Below, piece after piece: positions 34,344 to 42,273 of a stretch of DNA of 64,000 nucleotides (the first letter of the stretch is position 1; the number at the start of each line of letters is the position of its first letter). The notes beneath the pieces are model-generated. The model saw only the letters and a program-made list of their open reading frames with translations, searched no databases and was not told the DNA's origin. The DNA comes from Azospirillum thiophilum (GTDB lineage: Bacteria > Pseudomonadota > Alphaproteobacteria > Azospirillales > Azospirillaceae): assembly GCF_001305595.1 (NCBI RefSeq), contig NZ_CP012403.1:146501-210500 (forward strand), read 5' to 3'. The position numbers and the translations under genes were made by a program.

Positions 34344-35088
34344 CGGGCAACCGCCGCCAGCGCTGGCAGCGACGCTCGACCGGTTGGAGGATGCCGTATT
34401 CCAGAATCTGGACAACGGCCACGAACGCGACGGTGTAAGCCAGGATTCCTGCGACATCGAAGGTCTGAAAAAGGAGGTTGATCTGGAATCCGACACCGTC
34501 GCTGCGACCCAGCAGTTCGACCACCAGCACGATCTTCCAGATCAATGCCAGTCCGGACCGCGCGGCGGCGGCGATGGTGGGGGTGAGTTGCGGCAGCAGC
34601 ACATGGCGCAGCCGATCTGACGGTGACAGGCGGTAGACGCGGGCCATGTCGATCAGACCCTCGTCGATGGCGCGCGCACCGGCGCGCACCAGGACCACCG
34701 TGTTGGGAATCTTGTTGACGGCGACGGCGCCAATGGCCGCCGCCTCGGTCAGGCCGAACCAGACATAGGCCAGGACGATCACCACCAGCGCCGGAAGGTT
34801 CAGGAAGAAGACCAACCACGGCCCGAACAGCCGGTCGATGACCATCGAGCGCCCCATCGGCAGGCCGAGCCCGACCCCGATCGACATGGCCAGCGCGAAG
34901 GCGGCCAGCACCCTCAGCAGGGTGACACCCATATGGTGGATGAGGGCACCGCTCTCCGCCTCGCGCAGCAGCGCCTGCGCGACCAGTGCCGGTTCAGGCA
35001 GCAGGCGCCCGCCGACCGCCAACGCCGTCCCCTGCCACAGCGCCAGCAGCAGCAGGATCGACATCAGCGGCATCAGGGCGCGGCGCAT
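34333..35088 (-). CDS. NitT/TauT-type ABC transporter permease
   Basis: A 251-residue inner-membrane protein of the SsuC/TauC type with about six helices and the coupling loop DMARVYRLSPSDRLRHVLLPQLTPTI (EAA-like motif, about 150-175). It lies 3 bp after the binding-protein gene and overlaps the ATPase. The trio imports a small organic or inorganic ligand; homologous trios occur beside PQQ alcohol dehydrogenases. Confidence 0.88.
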   Translation of the reverse strand: MRRALMPLMSILLLLALWQGTALAVGGRLLPEPALVAQALLREAESGALIHHMGVTLLRVLAAFALAMSIGVGLGLPMGRSMVIDRLFGPWLVFFLNLPALVVIVLAYVWFGLTEAAAIGAVAVNKIPNTVVLVRAGARAIDEGLIDMARVYRLSPSDRLRHVLLPQLTPTIAAAARSGLALIWKIVLVVELLGRSDGVGFQINLLFQTFDVAGILAYTVAFVAVVQILEYGILQPVERRCQRWRRLPAEA

Positions 35089-35091
35089 CGG

Positions 35092-36102
35092 CTATTCCCC
35101 GCCGGTCCAGAATGTGCCGGGAGCGATGGCGGGCGCATCGCCGACCAGTTCCCGCCCGCCCAACCGGGCCAGCAGTTTGTAAAGCCGCCCCGCCCCGTCC
35201 CGTTCCTCCGCCGTCCAACTGCGTGGGATACCCTCGCGGTAGCGGTCGCGCAACGTTCGGAAGGTGGCATCGTCCTCCGCCTGCATCAGCTGCGCCAGCC
35301 TTTCCCATGCGGCGTCGGACTGGAGCAGCAGCGTCTTCGCCTTGGCGGTGGCCGTCTGGAAACCGGCGAGCGCCGCCGGGTTGGCGCGTGCCCACTCCTC
35401 GCGGAAGACATAGCCGATGGAAGGAAGCGTCGCCGGCTGCCCCAGCGCCGCCAGCATGTCCGACACGGTCATCAGCGCACGCATTCCTTTGGCCTCCAGC
35501 CGGGCGGCGAAGGGCCAGAAGGTCAGCACGGCATCCAGATCGCCGTCGGCAATCTTGTTGTTCAGCAAAGGCGGTGCCCCAAAGAAGGCCTGCGCATCGC
35601 GGTCCAGCGCCAAACCGTGGCGGTCACCGGCCAGGGCTTTCAGCAGAAGCCAGCTCTTGTCGAGCGGACTGCCGGCAACGCCAATCCGCCGGCCCCGCAG
35701 GTCGGCGATACTGGCGATGCCCGAGCCGGCCGAAACGACCAGGGCACCGACCGCGGTCGAATAAGGGATGAAGGATAGCGCTTCCCCCTTCGCCCGCATC
35801 CGCGATACCCACAGCCAGTCCGAAACGATGATTTCCACCCCGCCAGCCTGCAACGCCACCTGGGTCGCGGGGTTGCCAGCCAGTTCGACAAGTCGCAACT
35901 CGATCCCGGCCGCCTCGTCGAAACGATTGGCACGGACGGTGTCGAGTTCCCAACTGACGGTGCCGAACTTGAGCACCCCAGCGCGGATGACAGGCCGTTC
36001 GGCCGCCCGGACCGGGCGGGCGGCTGCGAACGAAAGCAGCGCGGCGGCAGCCAGCAGGGTGGTCCGTCTCGTGCAGCCTGCCGCCCCCCACCCTTTGGTC
36101 AT
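35092..36102 (-). CDS. ABC transporter substrate-binding protein (NMT1/TauA-like)
   Basis: A 336-residue exported protein starting MTKGWGAAGCTRRTTLLAAAALLS, with a GGAGGGAGGGG ribosome site. The twin-Arg-like TRRTTLL followed by a hydrophobic stretch and VRAAERP suggests cleavage near residue 32. The mature part is the two-lobed NMT1-like fold (LKFGTVSWELDTVRAN, GGVEIIVSDWLWVSRMRA, RIGVAGSPLDKSWLLLKA). First gene of the importer operon. Its ligand is unknown; location suggests a compound tied to alcohol oxidation, for example PQQ or a product. Confidence 0.85.
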   Translation of the reverse strand: MTKGWGAAGCTRRTTLLAAAALLSFAAARPVRAAERPVIRAGVLKFGTVSWELDTVRANRFDEAAGIELRLVELAGNPATQVALQAGGVEIIVSDWLWVSRMRAKGEALSFIPYSTAVGALVVSAGSGIASIADLRGRRIGVAGSPLDKSWLLLKALAGDRHGLALDRDAQAFFGAPPLLNNKIADGDLDAVLTFWPFAARLEAKGMRALMTVSDMLAALGQPATLPSIGYVFREEWARANPAALAGFQTATAKAKTLLLQSDAAWERLAQLMQAEDDATFRTLRDRYREGIPRSWTAEERDGAGRLYKLLARLGGRELVGDAPAIAPGTFWTGGE

Positions 36103-36147
36103 GCCCCTCCCTCCGGTGCATCGTTCGCCAGCCAGTTTAGGGGCTTT

Positions 36148-36160
36148 CCAATTGTTCGTA
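36148..36160. promoter_or_regulatory. CCAATTGTTCGTA motif upstream of the importer operon
   Basis: Lies 46-58 bp before the binding-protein start. Read on the minus strand it gives TACGAACAATTGG, close to ACGAATAATTGG at 37240-37251 upstream of the cytochrome gene. Candidate site for a regulator shared across the alcohol-oxidation region. Confidence 0.35.
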
Positions 36161-36205
36161 CATTCAACGATGGGAGGAGGGGGACGGTCATACGGAGGTG
36201 CCGGT

Positions 36206-36667
36206 TCACTCGTCGTACGTTCCCGCTCCGACGATGTAGTTGCCGTCACGCGTGACGTAGGAGTGCTTGTGCTCGACCTTGTTGGACTGTCTGTTCAGCC
36301 AGACATAATCGATGACCGCGGTCGGCTTGTCCTTGGTTTCGGCGATCATCGCCTGGACGATGGGCTTGCCCTCCGCGTCCTTCAGGTCGGCGGCATCGGA
36401 ACCGGCCAGCCGCGGGTTGGCGCCGGAGGCAATGTAACGGCCGTTGGTATCGAAGACGAACACATAGAGTTCCCCGCGGCGGAAGCTGCCCTTGGGATCC
36501 TGGAACGCCTTGACGGCATCGTACGGCCCCTTGGCCTTCAGATAGGCGACGGCATCGGAGACCAGCGACTTGGCCTGCTCGGGAGTGGCACGGTCGGCGG
36601 CGAACACGGCGGAGGCCGGCAGCAGGGCAACCATCACGGCGACCAGGGAAGCGGTTCTGCTTATCAT
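36206..36667 (-). CDS. Exported single-Cache domain protein
   Basis: A 153-residue protein with signal peptide (1-23, ASAVFAAD) and a small Cache-type ligand domain: ATPEQAKSLVSDAVAYLKAKGPYDAVKAFQDPKGSFRRGELYVFVFDTNGRYIASGANPRLAGSD, ending GNYIVGAGTYDE. It lacks any signalling output, so it may be a soluble periplasmic ligand-binding partner. It lies 65 bp downstream of the cytochrome c gene and is probably co-transcribed. Confidence 0.82.
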   Translation of the reverse strand: MISRTASLVAVMVALLPASAVFAADRATPEQAKSLVSDAVAYLKAKGPYDAVKAFQDPKGSFRRGELYVFVFDTNGRYIASGANPRLAGSDAADLKDAEGKPIVQAMIAETKDKPTAVIDYVWLNRQSNKVEHKHSYVTRDGNYIVGAGTYDE

Positions 36668-36732
36668 GGGAAGACCACCTTGAATGAAGACGATGGGAAT
36701 GGGCGACCCGCTGAAGGCCGGTGCTTGCGGGA

Positions 36733-37161
36733 TCAGTCCTCGTGCACGGTTTCCAGCCAGGAGCGGATCGACCACAGCGCCTCCTGACCCAGGGCGTCGC
36801 CGAACTGGGGCATGTAGGTCACACCGTTGCGGATCGAGCCATTGATGACGCGCTCCTTGAACCACTCGTCGCCAGCGTCGCCCTTTTCCAGATAGCGCAG
36901 GTCGGGGGCGATACCGCCGGACACTGCGCCCAACCCGTGGCAGCGCGCGCAATTCTGATTGAAGGCCGAGGCGCCGATCTCGATGGCCCGCGGGTTGCCA
37001 CGGAACGGGTTGCTGTCGCGCCACGTGTCGCCCAGCTTGTCCAGCCCGCTGGTGTCGACCGCCTGCGGAACGACATCACCATGGGCGAAAACGAGGCCGG
37101 GAAGCCCGACGGCGCCGATCAAGCCAACAGCGACTGCAATACGAAGAATCCGTGCATTCAT
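36733..37161 (-). CDS. pedF: Cytochrome c550, PedF type
   Basis: A 142-residue periplasmic c-type cytochrome: signal peptide (1-26, LPGLVFAHG), haem site C71-A-R-C74-H75, and probable Met ligand M117 in TYMPQFG. The sequence context (HGDVVPQAVDTSGLDKLGDTWRDSNPFRGN before the haem) is that of the cytochrome c550 that takes electrons from PQQ alcohol dehydrogenases. It is encoded directly after the dehydrogenase gene. The start at 37161 follows GAGGGAAC. Confidence 0.9.
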   Translation of the reverse strand: MNARILRIAVAVGLIGAVGLPGLVFAHGDVVPQAVDTSGLDKLGDTWRDSNPFRGNPRAIEIGASAFNQNCARCHGLGAVSGGIAPDLRYLEKGDAGDEWFKERVINGSIRNGVTYMPQFGDALGQEALWSIRSWLETVHED

Positions 37162-37242
37162 GAGTAAGACGTTCCCTCTGTTTCTAACCGCCCTGCGGCG
37201 TTTGCTTCGCATGGCCGGACGTTATCAGCAGATGGGTCCACG

Positions 37243-37254
37243 AATAATTGGACT
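37243..37254. promoter_or_regulatory. AATAATTGGACT motif upstream of the cytochrome gene
   Basis: This 12-mer occurs identically at 42126-42137, in both cases on the plus strand and 66-82 bp upstream of a minus-strand gene of the alcohol-oxidation region. A regulator binding site is the simplest explanation. Confidence 0.45.
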
Positions 37255-37317
37255 ATGGTAGGACATTTCCGGAAATCATGAGGAACGACTGTTCCAGGGA
37301 TGGATGTCGATGTGGAA

Positions 37318-37346
37318 ACGGGCAGGCCGGATCACTCCGGCCCGCC
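37318..37346 (-). terminator. Hairpin after the PQQ dehydrogenase gene
   Basis: GGGC-A-GGCCGG and CCGGCC-C-GCCC form a stem with one internal mismatch and a 6-base loop, about 30 bp beyond the dehydrogenase stop. There is no long T-run, so it may attenuate rather than end transcription into the cytochrome gene. Confidence 0.45.
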
Positions 37347-37374
37347 CTGCTCCGTGCCCTCCCCGCCTGAGCGA

Positions 37375-39132
37375 TCAGGCCTTGGGCAGCTTGAAGACCC
37401 AGAGCGAACCACCCTGGTTGATGTCCTTCACCAGCTTGGCGACGTCGCCGCCCCACAGCGGCACAGCGCCACCCCAGCCGGAAACGACGGCGACATACTG
37501 CTCGCCATCCATCTTCCAGGTGACCGGGCTGCCGACCACGCCGGAACCGGTCTGGAATTTCCAGACCTCCTTGCCAGACTTCGCATCGAAGGCCTTCAGG
37601 TAGCCTTCAGGCGTGCCGGTGAAGACCAGATTGCCGGCCGTGGTCAGTACGCCGCCCCACAGCGGGGCCGGGTTCTTGTATTCCCAGACGATCTTGCCGG
37701 TCTTCGGATCGACCGCGCGCAGGGCACCGATATAGTCGTCGTAAAGCGGCTTGATGGTGAAGCCGGCGCCGAGATAGGCCGCACCCTTCTTATAGGTGAT
37801 CGCCTCGTTCCAGATGTCCATGCCCCACTCGTTCGCCGGGACATAGAACAGCTCGGTCTGCGGGTTGTAGGCCATTGGCATCCAGTTCTTGGCACCCAGG
37901 AAGGCAGGCGCCGAGAAGACCGACTTGCCCTTGGTCTCATGCCCCCCGCCGGTGGCCGGAGCGCCTGGACGGTTGTCGTCGATGTAGATCGGACGGCCCG
38001 TCTCGATGTCGATGCCCTTGGCCCATGTGATCTTTGTGACGAAGGGCGTCGCGTTGATCAGCTTCCCGGTGTTGCGATCGATGACATAGAAGAAGCCGTT
38101 GCGATCGGCCTTGCCGCCGGCCTTGACAACCTTGCCGTCCTTGTTCAGGTCGAAGGACACGAACTCGTTGACGCCGTCGAAGTCCCAGCCGTCATGCGGC
38201 GTAGTCTGGTAATGCCACTTGATCTCGCCATTGTCCGGATTGATGGCGAGCGTGGAGGAGGTGTAGAGGTTGTCGCCCGGACGCAGGTGCGAGTTCCAGG
38301 GTGCCGGATTGCCGGTGCCGAAGAACAGCGTCTTGGTTTCCGGATCGTAGGTGCCGCCCAGCCAGGTGGCTCCGCCGCCGGTCTTGTACATGTCGCCCGG
38401 CCAGCTGGCGTTCAGCTTGCCGGTCATCGTCGAATCCTTGCCGTTCAACGTGCCGACATTGCCTTCGATGGTTGGGCGCTGCCAGACCAGTTCGCCCGTC
38501 TCGGCGTCGCGCGCCTCGACCATGCCGATAGCGCCAAACTCGCCACCGGAATTTCCGGTGATGATCTTGCCGTCGACGATCAGCGGCGCCGCGGTGTTGG
38601 AATAGCCTTCCTTGTAGTCCTGGAGCTTCTTGTTCCAGACGACCTTGCCGGTCTCCCGGTTCAGCGCGACGAGACGGGCGTCCAGCGTGGCAAAATAGAT
38701 CTTGTCCTTGTAGATCGCCGCGCCGCGGTTGACCACGTCGCAGCAGGGCATGATCCCGTCGGGCAGGCGGTGGTTGTACTCCCACTTCTTGTGGCCGGTG
38801 CGGGCATCGACCGCATAGAGGCGGGAGTAGGAGCCGGTGACGTAGATGATGCCGTCATAGATGATCGGCTGGGCTTCCTGCCCACGCTGCTTCTCGCCGC
38901 CGAAGGAGAAGGACCAGACCGGGACCAGCTTCTTCACGCTGTCGGCGTTCAGGTCGGTCAGCGGGCTGAAGCGCTGGGCCTGTGGTCCCATGCCATAAGT
39001 CAGCACCGCTTCGGTGTTGGTGGCGCTTTTCAGCAGATCCTCGCTGGACGGGCCATCGGCGGCCAGCACGCCGGTGGCGCCAAGCGCGGTCAGCGAGGCT
39101 GCCAGGGCAAGACTTGTTACCAGACGCTTCAT
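37375..39132 (-). CDS. exaF: PQQ-dependent alcohol dehydrogenase, ExaF/PedH-like, lanthanide signature
   Basis: A 585-residue quinoprotein with signal peptide (1-24). It has the vicinal disulfide C130-C131 and metal ligands E198 and N275. The catalytic Asp is D317 in GWDFDGVNE, followed two residues later by D319. Calcium-type MxaF has Ala in that second position, while lanthanide-dependent XoxF, ExaF and PedH have Asp, so a rare-earth cofactor is predicted. The C-terminal half (SAPAFLGAKNWMPMAYNP, LGAGFTIKPL, APLWGGVLTTAGNLVFTGTPEG) is closest to ExaF/PedH as I remember them, which oxidise ethanol and other alcohols. Electrons should pass to the adjacent cytochrome. Confidence 0.92.
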   Translation of the reverse strand: MKRLVTSLALAASLTALGATGVLAADGPSSEDLLKSATNTEAVLTYGMGPQAQRFSPLTDLNADSVKKLVPVWSFSFGGEKQRGQEAQPIIYDGIIYVTGSYSRLYAVDARTGHKKWEYNHRLPDGIMPCCDVVNRGAAIYKDKIYFATLDARLVALNRETGKVVWNKKLQDYKEGYSNTAAPLIVDGKIITGNSGGEFGAIGMVEARDAETGELVWQRPTIEGNVGTLNGKDSTMTGKLNASWPGDMYKTGGGATWLGGTYDPETKTLFFGTGNPAPWNSHLRPGDNLYTSSTLAINPDNGEIKWHYQTTPHDGWDFDGVNEFVSFDLNKDGKVVKAGGKADRNGFFYVIDRNTGKLINATPFVTKITWAKGIDIETGRPIYIDDNRPGAPATGGGHETKGKSVFSAPAFLGAKNWMPMAYNPQTELFYVPANEWGMDIWNEAITYKKGAAYLGAGFTIKPLYDDYIGALRAVDPKTGKIVWEYKNPAPLWGGVLTTAGNLVFTGTPEGYLKAFDAKSGKEVWKFQTGSGVVGSPVTWKMDGEQYVAVVSGWGGAVPLWGGDVAKLVKDINQGGSLWVFKLPKA

Positions 39133-39357
39133 GATGCGGTTGCCTCCCGAGACTGATGATGACGGCGCCGCCCGGGCATGGTCCTGCCGTTACCGCCGGA
39201 CATGCGGGTCCGGCGGCGGAAGCGGGATCTGGGCGGCTTTTGAACTGTTGGCGGCCACACAGGGGCCGCATCGCTTCACGATATCGGCAGTGTAGACGGA
39301 CGATCTGTCTGGTAAATTGTCGGATAGTAGCAGGCGCGGACGGCCCTCAACGGCATT
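39133..39357 (-). promoter_or_regulatory. Upstream region of the dehydrogenase gene
   Basis: About 225 bp with no gene; GGAGG lies 9 bases before the dehydrogenase ATG. AAATTGTCGGATAG at 39314-39327 loosely resembles the AATTGTTCGTTAG motif at 7321-7333, so it may be a diverged copy of the regional motif. I see no clear sigma-70 or sigma-54 promoter. Confidence 0.35.
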
Positions 39358-40311
39358 TCAGTTCACCCTGGGCAGACTGTCCTGCTCTATCCTCGGCCAC
39401 AGATGGGCGACGGAGCGGCGATACTCTTCACGCAACACGTCCAGTCCTGCAAATCGCTCGGGAATCGGCAATTCCAGTGCTTCGGCCATGTCGAGACCGG
39501 ACTCGGCCGCTTGGCGCAGCGTGCCGTCCAGCCAGATCAGCCAGTCGCGGGTTTGGGCGACGCAGGACTTGTCGGGACGGATATGGCCGTGGTTGGGCAC
39601 CAGCAGCCGGATGTCCAGCGCGTCCACCGCTTCCAGTTCCTTCAGCCAATCCGACACGGTCGCATGCGGCGTGGTCGGTGTGCGGTCGCAGAAGACGACG
39701 CCGCCGGCGAACAGCACCCCCGTCGTCTCGTCGAGGATCATCAGGTCGGCGGCGGTATGGCCGCTCAGCGGGATCAGCCGCAGCCGGTGGTCGCCGAATT
39801 TCACGGTGGAGCCATAGACCGGCTCTGTCGGGATCGTCACCTCGGTCCCGCGCATCCAGTCGCCGACCAGCCGGTACATGTTGTCGGCGATGCCGTGCCC
39901 CTCCTCCTGGATGCCGGCGATGGTGCCGGGCAATGCCGCGACGGGCACGTCGGTGAAGGCCTGGGACCCAAGCCAATAATCGGGATGCAGGTTGCTGACG
40001 AAAACCTTGCGGACCGGCTTGTCGGTGACCTTGCGGATCGCGGCGCGCATCTCCTCGCCATAGCGGCGCGACGGGCCGGTCTGGATGACGATCACCCCAT
40101 CGGCAGTGACGATGAAGCCGGAATTCAGGATGTTGCCGCCGTTGGCGCGGGTGAAATGCTTGGTGGATCCCTCGAAGACATAGGTGTCTGGGGCGATGCG
40201 CGCCGGTTTCAGGTCGTAGGTCAGCGGCCCGGCAGCCCACGCCATACCCGAGATCGCCCCGGCGGCGAAGACAGCGGTCAGCGCAAGACGGCGCAACAAA
40301 GCCATGCTCAT
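39358..40311 (-). CDS. Quinoprotein relay system zinc metallohydrolase (metallo-beta-lactamase fold)
   Basis: A 317-residue exported protein (signal peptide about 5-27, SGMAWAAG) with the metallo-beta-lactamase fold: VFVSNLHPDYWLGSQAF in place of HxHxDH, SGHTAADLMILDETTGVLFAGGVVF and LLVPNHGHIRPD. The first motif is degenerate (Asn-Leu-His-Pro-Asp-Tyr), as in the SoxH-like proteins that accompany PQQ dehydrogenases. Its reaction is unknown; with the SoxYZ-like carrier encoded upstream (4-bp overlap) a role in a thiol-bound intermediate is suspected. Confidence 0.86.
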   Translation of the reverse strand: MSMALLRRLALTAVFAAGAISGMAWAAGPLTYDLKPARIAPDTYVFEGSTKHFTRANGGNILNSGFIVTADGVIVIQTGPSRRYGEEMRAAIRKVTDKPVRKVFVSNLHPDYWLGSQAFTDVPVAALPGTIAGIQEEGHGIADNMYRLVGDWMRGTEVTIPTEPVYGSTVKFGDHRLRLIPLSGHTAADLMILDETTGVLFAGGVVFCDRTPTTPHATVSDWLKELEAVDALDIRLLVPNHGHIRPDKSCVAQTRDWLIWLDGTLRQAAESGLDMAEALELPIPERFAGLDVLREEYRRSVAHLWPRIEQDSLPRVN

Positions 40312-41162
40312 TGCCCGATACTCCGCAGCGGGTCGATCACCTTCACGCTCATCGCCGGTCTGGCGCCGGGCGGCGGCATCGGGATGGTGGCGCGGATCTC
40401 GCCACCTTGGTTGTCGCGCCCACGCAGGACCAGCGCACTCGCGTCCGGCGGCGGACGGAGATCGAGCGAATAAACCGGATTTTCCGACACCGGTTCCAGG
40501 CTGTCGATGCGCGCCAGTTCGGGCGAGCCTCGGGGGGTTTGCGCCTCGACCCGCAAGGTCTCGACGAAATAGGCGGGGATGCCGTCGACGAGTCCGGTAT
40601 CGTTGGGATGGCGGATGCGCAGCCGCAGCCGCGCCACCCCGTCTTCCGCCGCCGGCCACAGCCGTGCCTGTACCTCGCCGACATGGTCGGCCCAATCCTT
40701 CTGTGCATAGGACACCGGAGGCGCACTGCACCCGCCGCCCGCCGCGTCGACCAGCACGCCGGAGACATGCCAGACCCCATCGGCGGTCCGCGCCGCGCCG
40801 CGCACGGCTGTCGCCTGCTGGATCTTGATCCGGGTCGCGATATAGGGCGCGGCGGTGCCGGGATGATAGCGCAACACCAGTGGAAAGGGGTTGAGGTCGG
40901 CGATCGCCACCATCTCCACCACCCGGCCCAGCGCCGTGGCGTCGACCGAGATCGGAACCGCCCGCGTGTCTTCCGCGGCGGCTGGGGCGACCACCTTCAC
41001 CGCATCATCGAATACCACCGGAGCACCGGCGAAATACTGGTCGCGCAGTGTATCCCACATTACCGAACCGAGCGGGTCGGACGGCGAACTTGCGGCGAAG
41101 ACCGGAGAGGCGATGATAAACGTCGCAGTCGCCAAGACCACCCGGCACAAGGCATTTCGCAT
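40308..41162 (-). CDS. Quinoprotein-associated SoxYZ-like fusion carrier
   Basis: A 284-residue exported protein (signal peptide about 1-23, SPVFAASSP) with a SoxY-like domain followed by a SoxZ-like domain. The carrier Cys lies in DAAGGGCSAPP, the counterpart of the GGCGG arm of SoxY; the SoxZ part (IRHPNDTGLVDGIPAYFVETLRVE) follows. In sulfur oxidation SoxYZ carries intermediates on this Cys; the fused form next to PQQ dehydrogenases probably does something similar. An AAGGGGGGA site supports the start at 41162. Confidence 0.86.
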   Translation of the reverse strand: MRNALCRVVLATATFIIASPVFAASSPSDPLGSVMWDTLRDQYFAGAPVVFDDAVKVVAPAAAEDTRAVPISVDATALGRVVEMVAIADLNPFPLVLRYHPGTAAPYIATRIKIQQATAVRGAARTADGVWHVSGVLVDAAGGGCSAPPVSYAQKDWADHVGEVQARLWPAAEDGVARLRLRIRHPNDTGLVDGIPAYFVETLRVEAQTPRGSPELARIDSLEPVSENPVYSLDLRPPPDASALVLRGRDNQGGEIRATIPMPPPGARPAMSVKVIDPLRSIGQ

Positions 41163-41193
41163 TCGTCCCCCCTTCCAAGCGGTGAGTTTCTCT

Positions 41194-42060
41194 TCACTCG
41201 ACAAGCGGCGGCGGCGTGTGGATCGCACCATAGCGGGCGAAGATCCTCGCAATGCTCCCGTCCTCGGTCAGAGCCGTCACCGCGTCGCCGATGGCATAGG
41301 CGAGGTCGCGGGAATTCTCCTTGGTCGCCATGCCGATGTTCCAGTTGGAGGTCATCATTCCCGGCAGCGCGACCGTGGTGACCGGGAACTGCTCCGCCCG
41401 CGCGCCCAGCGCCGCCTGCACTTGGCTCAGAGGCGCCAGCACCGCGGCGGCTTCCCCAGCGGTCAACTTCTCGATGGCGGCCTCCGGCGTCGGGCAATGG
41501 ATGATGCGGCCGCGCAGTCGCCCGCCCTGCATCCCCAGCAGAAAGAAATCGGGCACGCTGTCGATCTCCACCGCGATCGGCTCGTCCGGCAACGTCGCCA
41601 GGATCGGCTGGCGCACCCGCTGTGGGTCGCGGGCCAGCGCGAAGACCTCGTGATGGTAAGGGGCGAACAGCACCGCCTCCGGATTCATCAGGCCGAACTG
41701 CTTGTCATAGGGGATGTGCATCATGACATCGGCCAATTCCAAGCCGAACAGGCTGCCGCGCCACACCGCGACGCGCAGGTCGTCGGACACGGTCTCGCCG
41801 GCGATCTGTTCGTAGACGTCGGGCCTCACCCCCAACTTCTCCGCGATGGCCGCGGCGATGTCGACGTCGATGCCCACCAGTCCGCCTTCCTGACGGAAGG
41901 AAAAAGGGCGGAAATCACGGTAGACGGCGACGCGCAGCCGCCGGCGCTCCATCACCTCGTCCAATGGGCGGGCCGCCGCCGGACGCACGCCCGGCAGCAG
42001 TGGAACCGCAAGCCCGGCGGCAAGTCCGGACAGAAGGCGGCGGCGGGTGACATGCGCCAT
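41194..42060 (-). CDS. XoxJ/MxaJ-like quinoprotein-associated binding protein
   Basis: A 288-residue exported solute-binding-fold protein. The leader TRRRLLSGLAAGLAVPLLPG resembles a Tat signal. The mature part begins RRLRVAVYRDFRPFSFRQEGGLVGIDVDIAAAIAEKLGVRPD, the extracellular solute-binding type 3 pattern, with GSLFGLELADVMMHIPYD and SNWNIGMATKEN later. Proteins of this group (XoxJ) are thought to help activate or mature the dehydrogenase. It lies 31 bp upstream of the SoxYZ-like gene in the same operon. Met at 42111 is an alternative start. Confidence 0.84.
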   Translation of the reverse strand: MAHVTRRRLLSGLAAGLAVPLLPGVRPAAARPLDEVMERRRLRVAVYRDFRPFSFRQEGGLVGIDVDIAAAIAEKLGVRPDVYEQIAGETVSDDLRVAVWRGSLFGLELADVMMHIPYDKQFGLMNPEAVLFAPYHHEVFALARDPQRVRQPILATLPDEPIAVEIDSVPDFFLLGMQGGRLRGRIIHCPTPEAAIEKLTAGEAAAVLAPLSQVQAALGARAEQFPVTTVALPGMMTSNWNIGMATKENSRDLAYAIGDAVTALTEDGSIARIFARYGAIHTPPPLVE

Positions 42061-42125
42061 CGGAGGTCCCGGCAAAGATGTCCTGAACGAACGGGAAGCC
42101 AGGATACCCATTGGTCAGCGAAGCT

Positions 42126-42137
42126 AATAATTGGACT
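42126..42137. promoter_or_regulatory. AATAATTGGACT motif in the divergent promoter region
   Basis: Second exact copy of the 12-mer at 37243-37254. It lies in the 213-bp gap between the minus-strand XoxJ-like operon and the plus-strand transporter operon, so a bound regulator could control both directions. A GTAC follows at 42142. Confidence 0.45.
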
Positions 42138-42273
42138 TTCGTACAAGATGGCCATTGCGGGAAGCCCTGATCGCCCCCTCCGTCCGCAAGCCTGTCCATT
42201 CTCCCATAGTCGCATTTCGGGTGTAGGGTTCGCCGGATAGGCTGCCAACCGAACTGTTGGCATTCCGACGGAT

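Noticed and set aside
37300..39156. 618-codon frame antisense to the PQQ dehydrogenase
   Set aside because: Val/Asp-rich mirror of the real quinoprotein gene.
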